A model generated the notes under the pieces. That model was given only the letters and a program-made list of their open reading frames with translations, had not been told where the DNA came from and searched no databases. A program made the position numbers and the translations under genes. Positions 7,709-16,888 of a DNA stretch of 64,000 nt are shown here, in pieces. The DNA comes from CAHJWH01 sp965198905 (GTDB lineage Bacteria > Pseudomonadota > Alphaproteobacteria > Caulobacterales > Caulobacteraceae): assembly GCA_965198905.1 (NCBI GenBank), contig OZ240678.1, positions 1,302,001 through 1,366,000 of the forward strand, read 5' to 3'. Position 1 is the stretch's first letter, and every line of letters begins with the position of its first letter.

Positions 7709-8400
7709 GCCCGCTCGCCTTCGGCGCTGCGGAACAGGGCGGCGAAGGCCTCGCGGGCCGGCAGGCCGGGGGTCATCAGCACCTTGGCCCCAACGCCGGT
7801 GTGTCGCCACCACAGGCTGGCGCCGGCGGCCAGCGGCGTCGTCTCCAGCACCGCCTGAAGCGTCACCGCCCGGCCGTCCGGCCCGCTGCGAACGTCCAGG
7901 AACAGGCCGTCGTCGGTGGAGCGGGCGCGAAGGCTCAGCACGTCCAGGTCGTCGGCCTGCGGGGCGCCGAGATCGGCCAGAGCTGCGGTCAGGGCGTCCG
8001 CCGCGGCTCCCTCACGCGCGGCCGCGACAGCCGCTTCGGCGCGGTCGAACCAGGGCGTGCAGGCGACGGCGGCCTGCGGCTCCAAGCCGTCGAGCGTCGC
8101 CAGGGCCACGCAGGGAAAGGCGCGCCCAACCCGATCGGAGCTGGGCGAGACCACGCCCGCCGACGGCGTCGCGCCAGCTGCGCCGCCGGTGCTCACGAAG
8201 CGCCAGGCCGGGGCCTCGGCGAACCCCTCCGCCCAGTCGGCGTCCTCGTCGGCGAGGTAGGCGAGCCCGGCCTCGATCCAGACGTCCAGGACGGACGCCG
8301 TGGCGGCGGCCAGGTTCAGGCGCAGGAAATCGCCGGCGGCGGGCGTCTTGCCGAACAGGCCGCAACGGGCGCGGCGCGCGCTCACGACCTGGGCGTTCAC
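7705..8400 (-). CDS. tagF: T6SS-associated protein TagF
   Basis: The start is the GTG at 8400, which overlaps the tssM TGA (CTGTGA), so tssM, tagF and pppA are translationally coupled. The 231-residue protein begins with CGLFGKTPAAGDFLRLNL, the signature of the TagF/ImpM family (DUF2094), and later has GRAFPCVALATLDG and ASLWWRHTGVGAKVLMTPGL. TagF proteins repress T6SS assembly after translation; in some alphaproteobacteria TagF is fused to PppA, and here the two are separate and adjacent. Confidence 0.85.
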   Translation of the reverse strand: MNAQVVSARRARCGLFGKTPAAGDFLRLNLAAATASVLDVWIEAGLAYLADEDADWAEGFAEAPAWRFVSTGGAAGATPSAGVVSPSSDRVGRAFPCVALATLDGLEPQAAVACTPWFDRAEAAVAAAREGAAADALTAALADLGAPQADDLDVLSLRARSTDDGLFLDVRSGPDGRAVTLQAVLETTPLAAGASLWWRHTGVGAKVLMTPGLPAREAFAALFRSAEGERA

Positions 8401-11400
8401 AGCTTGCCCGGACAGGCGAAGGTCTTCAGCTCCGGCAGCAGGAACGGGTCGGCCGTGGCGTCGGTGAGCCTCAGCCGGAAGGTCGCGGCGTAGGCGCCGG
8501 TGCCCACCTGGAAGGTGACGCCGCTGGCGCTGGCGGCGCTGCGGCTGGCGTCCTGCAGCATCTGCAGGAAGGCGAAGTCGCCGCTCCAGCTGCGCACCGC
8601 GGGCGGCGCCTTGGGCGCGCCCTGGAAGCTCAGCGTCACGCCCGGCGCCTGTCCCGGCCACCGGAGTTCGACGGAGTTGCGGGCGACGGTGCTGAAGGCC
8701 GCTGGCGCCCCGTCGACACTCAGCGTCACCGCCGAGGGCGAGCCGGTGAAGCTGACCGGCTCCAGGGTGAAGCGCACGTTGGGCCGCACGTCGCCGGGCT
8801 TGAAGAAGGCCTGGCGGATGCGGTCGGCGGTCTGGAGCTGGTGCACGCCCGAAAGCTGCAGGCCGAGCGCCCGACCGGACGCCGAAAGCCCCCACTGCCG
8901 TCCCGAGGTGTCGAGCTGGCCGGTGAGGTTGGCGGTGGTGAACTGGTCGATCAGGCCGCCGGGGCGCAGCAGGCGGCTGAAGTCGTCGATGGAGACCTGG
9001 TGAATGGAGGCGGAGAAGGGGAAGCCCTGGGCGGTGATCGACTTGCACTGGGGCACGATCTGGCTGGTCCAGGTCTGCTCGATGGAGTTCAGCGCGCCCT
9101 GGTTCAGCGACTGGGTGCTGGAGGAGACGAAGCCGTTGAACAGGGCGCCGGCCACCGGCGGCAGGGCGTGGGAGGTCTGCTGCAGCTTGGCGGTCGCCGC
9201 CATGGCAGAGCTGGTGGCGGTGTGCTGCAGCAGCGGATCGCCCATGCCGCCGGCGCTCTTGGCCGCCACGTTGGCGTCTGCAGCCTGCTTCAGGGCGTCC
9301 AACGCATCGTCGATGGGCGAGGGTCCGCTGGTGGAGGGCGTCAGCTCGCGCAGCCAGCGGTAGTGCTCGATCACCTCGTCCAGGGGCCCGGGGGGCGCGG
9401 GCGGCTGGCCGGAATTGACCTGCTCCACCTGGTTCACCCGGTTCATGCCGCTGTAGATGCGCCGCGAGAACAGCGAGGACGTGCGGAGCAGGCTGCCCGC
9501 CATGCCGCCGCCGGTGCGCGTGTTCAGGCTGGGCGGCGTCAGGTTGGTTTCACTGGCCAGCGACGCGATCAGCTGCTTCAGGGGCGAGGGCGGCTGCAGG
9601 GCGCGGCGGATGCGGTCGTCGGGCGGATAGCGGCCGCTGACGCCGATGTCGTCGATGAAGGCGTCCCAGCGCTTGGTGAAGTCGGCCAGGTAGGCGACCA
9701 GGATGCCGTCCTTGATCCGCCCGGCCTCGCTCAGCGGCGTGCCCTGCTGCGGCTCGCCCATCACCCAGCCCTCGTTGGCGGACTCGGTGGCGGCCTTGCC
9801 GATGGCGGGCAGCACGGTGGAGAAGAAGGCCTGGCGGCGGAACATGCCGGGCACGCCGCTGGTGAGCGGCTTGCCGGACTTGAGCTGGAAGAGGCCGGAG
9901 GAGCCCACACCAGGTGCGTCCAGCAGATTATAGGCCGACAGGCCGGTGAGCGCCGGGTCGCTGAGCAGGCGGCTGTAGACGCGCTCGCCGGGGCTGAGGC
10001 TCGCCACGTTGGCGCGAGCGGCGGCGATCAGGTCGCCGTCCAGCGCGGGAGGGCTAAGCGGGCCGGAGAGCAAGGTCGTGAGGTGGGCTTCGAGGCCGGA
10101 GCGGAGCGCGTCATCCTCCTGCCCCGGAAAGCGGTCGGCCCAGGCGTTGGCGAACCAGCCCTCGATCTGGCCGCGCTCCAGGGGCGCGCCGGGACTGCGG
10201 CCCAGCATCAGGTAGATGCGTAGCAGGCCATAGACTTCGCTGCGCACGTCCGCGCCGCCTGCGGGCTGCTGCACCAGGGCGCGGAGGCGATCCTCCACCC
10301 CCAGGATCAGGCGGGGCAGCATCAGGCGGTTCAGCAGGTTGCGGTAGGCGCCGTCCACCTGGGGCCGGAGCGCGCGCGTGCGGTTAAGGCCGAAAGAGAA
10401 GCCCGGAGCGGCGAGCCCCTTGGCCGCGGTGGTGGCGAAAGGCAGCGCACGGGCTTCATCCAGGATCGGAAGCACGGTGGTCACGTCGCTGTCGCTCACC
10501 TCGCCCTGAGGTCCGGTGCTCACGTCGTGCTGAAGCTTGGTGGAGCGTTCGCCCAGCAGGTGGATCAGGTGGCTGTTGTTCAGATACCCCACCAGCCAAC
10601 CGACGGAGAGCAGCAGCACCAGGGCCGCCCCCCCCGCCGCCACGGCCATCTGCAAGGTGCGCCGCCGCCGCTCGGTGAGCGGGTCACGGCCCGCCAGCGC
10701 CGCCTCGGGGAACATGACCTTGTTCAGCAGGTCGTGCAGGAAGTAGCTGCGTCCCTTGGCTGTACCGCCGCCGACCGCCGTCGCCGTCACCCCGAACTTG
10801 GCCGAGAGCGAGGCCAACAGGCGGTCGATGGGCCGGCCGTGCTGGGTCCCGCTGGTCATGTAGAAGCCGCGGATCAGTGGCGTGGGCTCAAAGCGGGTGT
10901 CGCGGGCCAGAATCTGCAGCAGCGGCTCCAGGGCGCCGCGGAGCGCCGCCACCTGCTGCGGGAAGCCGAAGATCAGCCCCCGTCGCTGGATGTCGCGCTC
11001 TGACTGCACCCGGGCGAGCAGGCGATCGTTCAGGCGCTGGACCAGGGCGTCGAACGCCTCCCCTACCCCCTGGGCTTCGCCGCCCGCGGCCTCGGTGCGG
11101 AGCGGGAAGGTGTGGCCCCAGACCTGCTCGCGCCCGGTGGCGTCCAGGTCGTCGAAGAACTCCGTGAAGCCGGCCAGCAGGTCGACCTTGGTCAGCAGCA
11201 GGTAGACGGGCGTGCGAACGCCGAACTTCTGGCCGATCTCGTTGATGCGCGAGCGCACCGCCCGGGCGTGGGCCAGCACCTCGCCCTCGTCCGCGGCCAG
11301 CAGGTCCGGGACCGGCAGGGCGACGATGACGCCGGTGAGCGGCTGGCGTGGACGATAGCGCTTCAGCAGGTCGAGCAGGCCGTTCCAGGCCCGGGCGTCT

Positions 11401-12017
11401 GCGACCTCGTGGCTGTCCTGGGTGGTGTAGCGGCCGGCGGTGTCGATCAGCACGGCGCGGTCTGTGAACCACCAGTCGGTGGTGCGGGTGCCGCCGATGC
11501 CCCGGAGCGGGGCCGCCCCCACCTCCTGCGCCACGGGGAAGTGCAGGCCGCAGTTGTGCAGGGCCGTGGTCTTGCCGGCGCCGGGGGGGCCGATGATGAC
11601 GTACCAGGGCAGCTCGTAGACCAGCTCGCGCTGGGGGCCGACCCGGGCGCCGCGCATCAGCTCCAGAGCCTTAGCGGCGCGCTCCTCCATCGCCTTCACG
11701 TCCTGGGCGGAGAGGTCGTCGGCGGGGGGCGCCGCGGCCGGCGGGGCGGCGAGCTCGCTGACGAGGGCCGCGTTGGCGCGGCCTGCGCGCAGCCGCTTGT
11801 AGAGGAACCAGCCGCCGAACGCCGCCGCCACCAGGGCGATGGCCACCAGCCGGGCGATCCAGCCAGCGAGCGGCGCATGGCCGGCGATGGAGACCAGTGG
11901 GCCTACCAGCCAGATCAGCAGCGCCAGCAACAACGCGCCGACCACCATGAACACCCAGCGCGGCACGGTAATGCGCGGCAGGCGGGGCATGCGGGGGAAG
12001 GAGGCGACGAGGCTCAT
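8397..12017 (-). CDS. tssM: T6SS inner-membrane core protein TssM (IcmF)
   Basis: The start at 12017 (MSLVASFPRMPRLPRI) was preferred over an in-frame ATG at 12239, because the extra 74 codons read through an intergenic repeat and overlap tssL. The protein has about 1206 residues. Transmembrane segments lie at about 20-42 and 51-73, with a third near 450-473. The cytoplasmic NTPase domain carries a Walker A motif GPPGAGKTT (143-151) and VLIDTAGRY as Walker B. A long periplasmic part follows, with the IcmF-related and C-terminal domains (GVTLSFQGAPKAPP region). TssM forms the trans-envelope channel with TssL. No TssJ partner is visible. Confidence 0.93.
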   Translation of the reverse strand: MSLVASFPRMPRLPRITVPRWVFMVVGALLLALLIWLVGPLVSIAGHAPLAGWIARLVAIALVAAAFGGWFLYKRLRAGRANAALVSELAAPPAAAPPADDLSAQDVKAMEERAAKALELMRGARVGPQRELVYELPWYVIIGPPGAGKTTALHNCGLHFPVAQEVGAAPLRGIGGTRTTDWWFTDRAVLIDTAGRYTTQDSHEVADARAWNGLLDLLKRYRPRQPLTGVIVALPVPDLLAADEGEVLAHARAVRSRINEIGQKFGVRTPVYLLLTKVDLLAGFTEFFDDLDATGREQVWGHTFPLRTEAAGGEAQGVGEAFDALVQRLNDRLLARVQSERDIQRRGLIFGFPQQVAALRGALEPLLQILARDTRFEPTPLIRGFYMTSGTQHGRPIDRLLASLSAKFGVTATAVGGGTAKGRSYFLHDLLNKVMFPEAALAGRDPLTERRRRTLQMAVAAGGAALVLLLSVGWLVGYLNNSHLIHLLGERSTKLQHDVSTGPQGEVSDSDVTTVLPILDEARALPFATTAAKGLAAPGFSFGLNRTRALRPQVDGAYRNLLNRLMLPRLILGVEDRLRALVQQPAGGADVRSEVYGLLRIYLMLGRSPGAPLERGQIEGWFANAWADRFPGQEDDALRSGLEAHLTTLLSGPLSPPALDGDLIAAARANVASLSPGERVYSRLLSDPALTGLSAYNLLDAPGVGSSGLFQLKSGKPLTSGVPGMFRRQAFFSTVLPAIGKAATESANEGWVMGEPQQGTPLSEAGRIKDGILVAYLADFTKRWDAFIDDIGVSGRYPPDDRIRRALQPPSPLKQLIASLASETNLTPPSLNTRTGGGMAGSLLRTSSLFSRRIYSGMNRVNQVEQVNSGQPPAPPGPLDEVIEHYRWLRELTPSTSGPSPIDDALDALKQAADANVAAKSAGGMGDPLLQHTATSSAMAATAKLQQTSHALPPVAGALFNGFVSSSTQSLNQGALNSIEQTWTSQIVPQCKSITAQGFPFSASIHQVSIDDFSRLLRPGGLIDQFTTANLTGQLDTSGRQWGLSASGRALGLQLSGVHQLQTADRIRQAFFKPGDVRPNVRFTLEPVSFTGSPSAVTLSVDGAPAAFSTVARNSVELRWPGQAPGVTLSFQGAPKAPPAVRSWSGDFAFLQMLQDASRSAASASGVTFQVGTGAYAATFRLRLTDATADPFLLPELKTFACPGKL

Positions 12018-12065
12018 TTCGGCCTCAAGCCGGCCAAGGCCAACCCGGCAAATCTCGGGGCAGAG

Positions 12066-12185
12066 ATGCTCCCCTCCTGGGGGAGCTGTCGGCGAAGCCG
12101 ACTGAGGGGGCCAGCTCCGCGTGGCAGACCGCGGCGCCGCCCCCTCCACCGCTTCGCGGTCCCCCTCCCCCAAGGGCGGAGGATC
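12066..12185. repeat. Intergenic inverted repeat between tssL and tssM
   Basis: GCTCCCCTCCTGGGGGAGCT with GGCGAAGCCGACTGAGGGGG on the left is mirrored by CCCCCTCCACCGCTTCGCGG and CCCCTCCCCCAAGGGCGGAG on the right. It belongs to the same family as 29719-29841, and related copies with different ends occur at 33291-33452 and 60133-60280. It separates tssL from tssM, which in many T6SS operons are directly adjacent. Reading through it creates a false N-terminal extension of TssM. Confidence 0.6.
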
Positions 12186-12219
12186 AAGACGCCTTTGCGC
12201 GACTGTACGGCCTTCTGTC

Positions 12220-13659
12220 TCACATGATCCTCTGCGCACCGGCCGAGGCGGCGTAGGTCTTGGGGATCGCCACCTCCACCCGGCGGTTCTGGCGGCGGCC
12301 GGTGTCGTCGGCGTCGCTGGCCACCGGCTGGGTCTCGCCGACGCCAGAGGGTTTCAGCCGGTCTGAGGCCGCGCCGTCGGCGGTCAGCTTGTCGGTGACG
12401 GTCTTCGCGCGGGCCTCGGACAGGGCCTGGTTGGAGGGGAAGCGGAGCGAGCGGACCGGCTGGTTGTCGGTGTGGCCGGTGACCGGCACGTCACCGACGG
12501 TGAGCGCTATGGCCTGGGCCACCCGGCGCAGCGTCTCGTCGTAAGCGGCGTCGAGGTCGGCGGAGCCCGAGGCGAACAGGCCCTTGTCCTTCAGCCGGAT
12601 CAGCACCGAGTCGGGCTGGTCGACCACCGCCACTCGACCGGCGTCGATGTCGGGCTTCAGAATGCCGGTGATGGTCTGGAACAGGCGGGTGTCGGCCGGC
12701 GGCGGGGGTGCGGAGCGGCTGAGCCGCGCAGGCCCGGCCGCGTAGATCGCCGACAGCGGCTTCACCGCGCGCGAGCCCGCCGCCGCCAGGGCGAACAGGA
12801 AGGCGGCGTAGATCAGCACCGCCAGCAGGGCGAAGCCCGCGCCGTAGACCCACAGGGGTATCTGGCGGCCGAGCGCCTGGTAGGCGGCGTCCTCGCCACT
12901 CCATTGCGGCGACAGGGTGCGCTCATAGGGGCCGCGGAGGTTGCGCAGCACGCCGTAGATGCGCTCGCGCAGGGTGAACAGGCGGCTGGCGCCCTGGCGG
13001 TCCAGGCGCATCCGCCCTTCGAAGCCGAAGGAGAGGCAGAGATAGATCAGCTCCAGCAGGTTCGGCGCGCGGTTGGGGCGCTGCTCCAGAGCCTCGGCGA
13101 TCTCGAACATGCGGTCGCCGGAGACCACCTCGTTGTGGAACGTGGCCACCAGCGTCTGGCGAGCCCAGGCGCTCTTGGCCCCCCAGGGGGTGGACAGCAC
13201 CACCTCGTCCAGCAGGGCGCACAGGGCGTAGTGGCCGTAGCGCACCTCCTCGTCGGAGCCGCCCTGCTCGCGCACGGAGGCCTGGAAGCCGCGCAGCTCG
13301 TCGATCACTTCCTGGCGCAGGCGGCCGATGTCGTCATAGCGGGTCTCGGCGCGCAGAGCATTGGCCAGCGCAATCAGGCGGGCGCCGGCCGCGATCAGCG
13401 GGTTGGGGCCGGTGGCCTCGATGGGCGCGGTGGAGACGGCGCGGCCGGGCGCCTCCTCCGGCTCCCGCCTGCGCTTGGGCCGGGGGCGGGCTTTGGCCGA
13501 AGGCGGGGCGAAGGGGTTGTCCGCCGCCGGACCGAAGTCGCCGACCTGGGTCGCCTCGTCCTGGTCGAACCCCCGCTGCACCGCGCCGGCGCCGGGGCGG
13601 ATCACGGTGCGCTCGCCCTCGTCCTCGTCGAAGGCGAACGGGTCGCGGGGCGGACTCAC
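12220..13659 (-). CDS. tssL: T6SS TssL (DotU) with C-terminal OmpA peptidoglycan-binding domain
   Basis: The 479-residue protein has a charged N-terminal tail, a DotU cytoplasmic domain (about 82-260, with YALCALLDEVVLSTPWG), one transmembrane segment (about 268-294) and an OmpA-like domain (about 325-468, with VTGHTDNQPVRS and NRRVEVAI). It anchors the T6SS base to the inner membrane and, through the OmpA part, to peptidoglycan. The tail contains GERTVIRPGAG with Thr18, resembling the TssL phosphothreonine read by Fha in Agrobacterium. The ATG overlaps the tssK stop by 4 nt (ATGA). It is longer than plain DotU proteins because of the fusion. Confidence 0.93.
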   Translation of the reverse strand: MSPPRDPFAFDEDEGERTVIRPGAGAVQRGFDQDEATQVGDFGPAADNPFAPPSAKARPRPKRRREPEEAPGRAVSTAPIEATGPNPLIAAGARLIALANALRAETRYDDIGRLRQEVIDELRGFQASVREQGGSDEEVRYGHYALCALLDEVVLSTPWGAKSAWARQTLVATFHNEVVSGDRMFEIAEALEQRPNRAPNLLELIYLCLSFGFEGRMRLDRQGASRLFTLRERIYGVLRNLRGPYERTLSPQWSGEDAAYQALGRQIPLWVYGAGFALLAVLIYAAFLFALAAAGSRAVKPLSAIYAAGPARLSRSAPPPPADTRLFQTITGILKPDIDAGRVAVVDQPDSVLIRLKDKGLFASGSADLDAAYDETLRRVAQAIALTVGDVPVTGHTDNQPVRSLRFPSNQALSEARAKTVTDKLTADGAASDRLKPSGVGETQPVASDADDTGRRQNRRVEVAIPKTYAASAGAQRIM

Positions 13660-15008
13660 CGGACGCGGCCCCGGATGGCCCAGAGCTCCAGCGCCAGGTC
13701 AGGCACCTCGCCCGAGACGTGCAGGGCCGCGCCGCCGGAGCGCTCCACCAGCTTCCAGTCCTCGGCGTTGGCGTTGATCTCGAAGTAGACCATGCCCGCG
13801 CGGAAGGGGATCTGGCGGGGCTCGGTGGGCAGGGCGCGGATTGGGGCGCCGCCGAGCTGCAGGTTCACCAGGTCGCGGATGCGCTCCACGGGGCCGATGG
13901 TGGTGCGCTTGGGCAGGTTCACCCGCAGCGTCTCCGGGTCCACCGACGACTTGGCCGCCAGCACGAAGACGCAGTCGGTGAAGAGCGACCGGTCGGTGAC
14001 TCGGCCCACGCGGATGTTGTAGGCGCGCTCCTCCAGGGGGATGGAGATGGCGGTCTGCTCGAACACCGCGCTCAGCGCCTCGCGCAGGAAGGCCATCAAG
14101 GGCTCGAAGCTGCCCTGCAGGTCGGTGTGGCGGTAGGGCGGCAGCTTGGGCGGGCGGTTGGTCACCGTATCGGTGATGGTGGACAGCTCCCCCGCCAGCA
14201 TGGCGAAGGCCTCGTACAGCCGCTCGGGGTGGAGCGACGGCAGGCTGGAGAGGTGGCGCAGCGCCATGTCGTTGCGGTTGGCCAGCATCAGCACCAGGAA
14301 GTCGGTGATCTCCGCGCTGCCCTTGCCGCCGGGGCTGGAGAGGCGCGCGGCGATGGCGGCGGCGCGGTGCTGCAGCAGGCCGCGGATTTCGGCCAGCGCG
14401 CTCCGCAGCACCGGCGAGGCGCCCACGTCGAGCACGGTGGGGGAGAAGGCGGCGTCCAGGCTGAGGGTGCCGTCCAGCCCCTTCTCCACCAGCCGCGCCA
14501 CCGGCAGGGTGACGTAGCCGGCCAGCTCCTGGCGCTCGTGCATCAGCTTCAGGTCGAGCTTGGCCACGGTGAGGTCGGCGGGCGTGGCGGAGCCCGCGAT
14601 GGTGTCCACCACCTCCACCTGCTGGCCGATCCAGCGCACCGCCTGGTCGCCGCCGGCTTCAAGCCTCGCTTCCGCCGCACCCTGGCGGCGGATGGGCAGG
14701 GCGAGGTGCAGCACGGCGTTGCGCAGGTCCGCCGGCGCGGCCAGGGGCGTGGGGTGGTCGTCGTCGCCGGGGATGTCGAAGGCGGTGCCGTCCGGCAGCA
14801 GGCCGCTCGCGCGCGAGAGGGCGAACACGCCGGTCTTCAGCAGCGCCGCGTCGATCTCCAGCGCGGTGAAGCCCCAGGCCAGCGGCGTGAGCGCCTGGGC
14901 GTTGGTGCGCGCCAGCTTCTCCAGGTAGCGCTCGAACTGCTGGAAGTGCTGGGTGCGCAGGAACATGCCCTCCGCCCACAACACCTTGTTGTCCCAATAG
15001 GCCGACAT
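13656..15008 (-). CDS. tssK: T6SS baseplate protein TssK
   Basis: The 450-residue protein starts MSAYWDNKVLWAEGMFLRTQ, the characteristic TssK/ImpJ opening (normally 'W.EGMFL.PQHFQQ'), and continues with LRHLSSLPSLHPERLYEAFA and RQIPFRAGMVYFEINANAED, both family blocks. TssK trimers link the TssFG wedge of the baseplate to the TssL/TssM membrane complex. It is translationally coupled to tssL through a 4-nt overlap. Upstream lies a 218-nt gap with an inverted repeat, so tssK probably starts a sub-operon or depends on read-through from tagH. Confidence 0.93.
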   Translation of the reverse strand: MSAYWDNKVLWAEGMFLRTQHFQQFERYLEKLARTNAQALTPLAWGFTALEIDAALLKTGVFALSRASGLLPDGTAFDIPGDDDHPTPLAAPADLRNAVLHLALPIRRQGAAEARLEAGGDQAVRWIGQQVEVVDTIAGSATPADLTVAKLDLKLMHERQELAGYVTLPVARLVEKGLDGTLSLDAAFSPTVLDVGASPVLRSALAEIRGLLQHRAAAIAARLSSPGGKGSAEITDFLVLMLANRNDMALRHLSSLPSLHPERLYEAFAMLAGELSTITDTVTNRPPKLPPYRHTDLQGSFEPLMAFLREALSAVFEQTAISIPLEERAYNIRVGRVTDRSLFTDCVFVLAAKSSVDPETLRVNLPKRTTIGPVERIRDLVNLQLGGAPIRALPTEPRQIPFRAGMVYFEINANAEDWKLVERSGGAALHVSGEVPDLALELWAIRGRVR

Positions 15009-15050
15009 CAGGCCCTGCCGGGGGAGAGTAAAGAACGCATTTGACGCCGC

Positions 15051-15162
15051 TGCGTGCTTCGAGACGCCCCTTTCAGGGGCTCCTCAGCATGACGAAGATA
15101 GCGATCAGCCACACTCTTCGTCATCCTGAGGAGCCCTCGAAGAGGGCGTCTCGAAGGACGCA
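15051..15162. repeat. Inverted repeat between tagH and tssK
   Basis: TGCGTGCTTCGAGACGCCCC and GGCTCCTCAGCATGACGAAG (15051-15097) are mirrored by CTTCGTCATCCTGAGGAGCC and GGGCGTCTCGAAGGACGCA (15116-15162). The arms are about 47 bp with small mismatches around an 18-nt spacer. A second copy of the same family lies at 18647-18757, between hcp and vgrG. The long hairpin could attenuate transcription, but no U-tract follows. Confidence 0.7.
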
Positions 15163-15226
15163 GCGCCCATTCGAGCAGGCTCTTGGTCTCGTTCACCCGT
15201 CCCAACCCCATCCCCTCAGTCGCTGC

Positions 15227-16879
15227 TCAGCGCAGCGCCATCCTGTCCAGCTCGTCGAGCTGTTTCTCGTAAGCCGCGCGGAACGCCCGGTTGACCGGGC
15301 TGTCCGCGCTGTCCTCGGCCTCGCGACGGTACTGGCCGTAGACCTTGACGTACTCGGCCCAGGCCACCGCCGCACGCGGCTTCAGCACGAAGGACTGGTC
15401 CTTGATCGCCTCGTCGATCCGCGCCGGGGCCAGCGTGTCCAGGCTCGACGCCAGGGCGGCGCGGAGGCCCGCCAGCATGCAAAGCAGGTGCTTCTTGACG
15501 TCCTGGTAGGACTCCGCCACCGCAGCAGGCCCGTCCAGGAAGCCGTCGTTGGCCGTGCGCAGAAGCTCGGACGCCACCTTCTGCGGCGGCGCCCACTTGA
15601 AGGGGTTGTTCTCGTCGGCCTGTATGGTGGTGCGCACCATGCGGTACTCATTCTTCAGCGCCGTACGCTCGCCGAGCACGTCGCTCAGCCCCAGCACCAT
15701 GTGCCGGTAGACCGCCCCCAGCCGCTGCATCATCGCCGCCTGGTCCTCGCCGGCCAGGGCGGCGGGATCGAGCTTGGCGCCGGCGCAGAAGGCCTCGAAC
15801 AGGCCGGCGGACGCGCCAGGCGCGACGGGATCGGCCAGCATCGGAGCGGCAGGCGGCGGCGCGGCGGGTTTGGCCTTGATGGCAGGCGCGCGCTCATCTG
15901 GCTCGACAGCGGAATCGCCCCCCTCCCCTTCGGCCTCATCCTGAGCCTGTCGAAGGACGAGGCCATCGCGCCGCGGTGGGACGCCTCGTCCTTCGACAGG
16001 CTCAGGATGAGGCGAAGGCTGGCGTTGCGGCTGCAATCCATCAAGCCCGCTGGCCGGTGCGTCGAAAGGAGACGGCGACGCAGGGCCAGGGTCCGGCGGC
16101 CCTGGCTGGCTGGGCGGAGTGGCGTCCCAGTCGGATGGGATGGCGAGGTCGGCGGCGGCCAGGTCAGGCGTGCGCAGGATCGGCTGGCGGAAAGGCGCAT
16201 CGAAGCCGAAGCTGCGCTCATCGGCGTCCTGGGCCGGGAGCTCCTTCCAGGCCTGGGGAGCGCCGATGGCCGGCTCGGCGCGGGTGGGCGCCATGTTCCA
16301 GTCGCCCGCGCGCCCGCCGTCCCGCCGCTCCCAAGCATCGCCGTCCGACAGCCCGGTGCTCGGGCGAGCCGGCGCGCGGCCGAACGAGCCCAGGCCCAGG
16401 CCGTCCTCGGCGAAGGGGTCGGCCGCGAGCGGATCGGGCGCGATGCCGCTGGCGAAGGGGTCGACGCGCCTGCCTCGTTCCGGCGGCTCGTTGATCTCGC
16501 TGACCGGCGCAAACGGGTTGGTCTCCTCTCGCCGCGCCTGAAGCGTGGGCGCGGAGACATGGTCGCTGCGCTCGATCAGCAGCACGTAGGGGCCGAGTTC
16601 CAGCCGCTCGCCGGGCTCCACCCGCACCGGCTTGTCCCGGGGAAGGCGCTCCTCCCGACCGGAGGAGGTGACGCCGTTGGTGCTGGTGTCGGTGACGCTC
16701 ACCGCCCCGTCGCGCACCCCCACCTTCAGGTGCAGCCGCGACAGCGCCCGATCCGGGTCGGCGAGCGCCCAGCCGGCGGCGGCGTCCCGGCCAAGGGTGA
16801 TCTCCTCCCGATCCCCCAGCACCCGCACGTCGATCTGGCGGCTGGGGTCAGCGGCGGAGAACAGGCGGAGCGCGATCAT
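15227..16879 (-). CDS. tagH: T6SS FHA-domain protein TagH (Fha)
   Basis: Residues 1-105 form an FHA domain with the phosphothreonine-binding residues in place: LGRD (Arg31), ALSRLH (Ser47) and TSTNG (Asn68). A low-complexity middle follows, then the conserved TagH C-terminal region (about 360-550) with GLFEAFCAGAKLDP and NPFKWAPPQKVASELLR. The protein reads phosphothreonines made by PpkA and promotes T6SS assembly. The middle contains about 30 residues (HPEPVEGRGVPPRRDGLVLR and on) that are the in-frame translation of an intergenic repeat. The gene starts 9 nt after the vgrG stop codon, so the two are probably co-transcribed. Confidence 0.9.
   Translation of the reverse strand: MIALRLFSAADPSRQIDVRVLGDREEITLGRDAAAGWALADPDRALSRLHLKVGVRDGAVSVTDTSTNGVTSSGREERLPRDKPVRVEPGERLELGPYVLLIERSDHVSAPTLQARREETNPFAPVSEINEPPERGRRVDPFASGIAPDPLAADPFAEDGLGLGSFGRAPARPSTGLSDGDAWERRDGGRAGDWNMAPTRAEPAIGAPQAWKELPAQDADERSFGFDAPFRQPILRTPDLAAADLAIPSDWDATPPSQPGPPDPGPASPSPFDAPASGLDGLQPQRQPSPHPEPVEGRGVPPRRDGLVLRQAQDEAEGEGGDSAVEPDERAPAIKAKPAAPPPAAPMLADPVAPGASAGLFEAFCAGAKLDPAALAGEDQAAMMQRLGAVYRHMVLGLSDVLGERTALKNEYRMVRTTIQADENNPFKWAPPQKVASELLRTANDGFLDGPAAVAESYQDVKKHLLCMLAGLRAALASSLDTLAPARIDEAIKDQSFVLKPRAAVAWAEYVKVYGQYRREAEDSADSPVNRAFRAAYEKQLDELDRMALR
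15929..16016. repeat. Intergenic-type inverted repeat embedded in the tagH coding sequence
   Basis: CGGCCTCATCCTGAGCCTGT plus CGAAGGACGAGGC is mirrored by GCCTCGTCCTTCGACAGGCT plus CAGGATGAGGCG with a roughly 18-nt spacer. The same family occurs between genes at 23642-23728, 26717-26808 and 58855-58945. Here it lies entirely inside tagH, is translated without a stop, and keeps the frame. It falls in the low-complexity linker between the FHA domain and the C-terminal domain. Confidence 0.8.
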
Positions 16880-16888
16880 CGGGCGCGC

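Noticed and set aside
7512..10223. Plus-strand open frame of about 900 codons opposite tssM
   Set aside because: It is Arg/Gly/Ala-rich without domains, and tssM on the other strand is a clear family member. GC-rich DNA routinely leaves long open antisense frames.
12018..12239. N-terminal extension of TssM from ATG 12239
   Set aside because: The extra 74 codons translate an intergenic repeat and overlap tssL by 20 nt; the start at 12017 matches the family.
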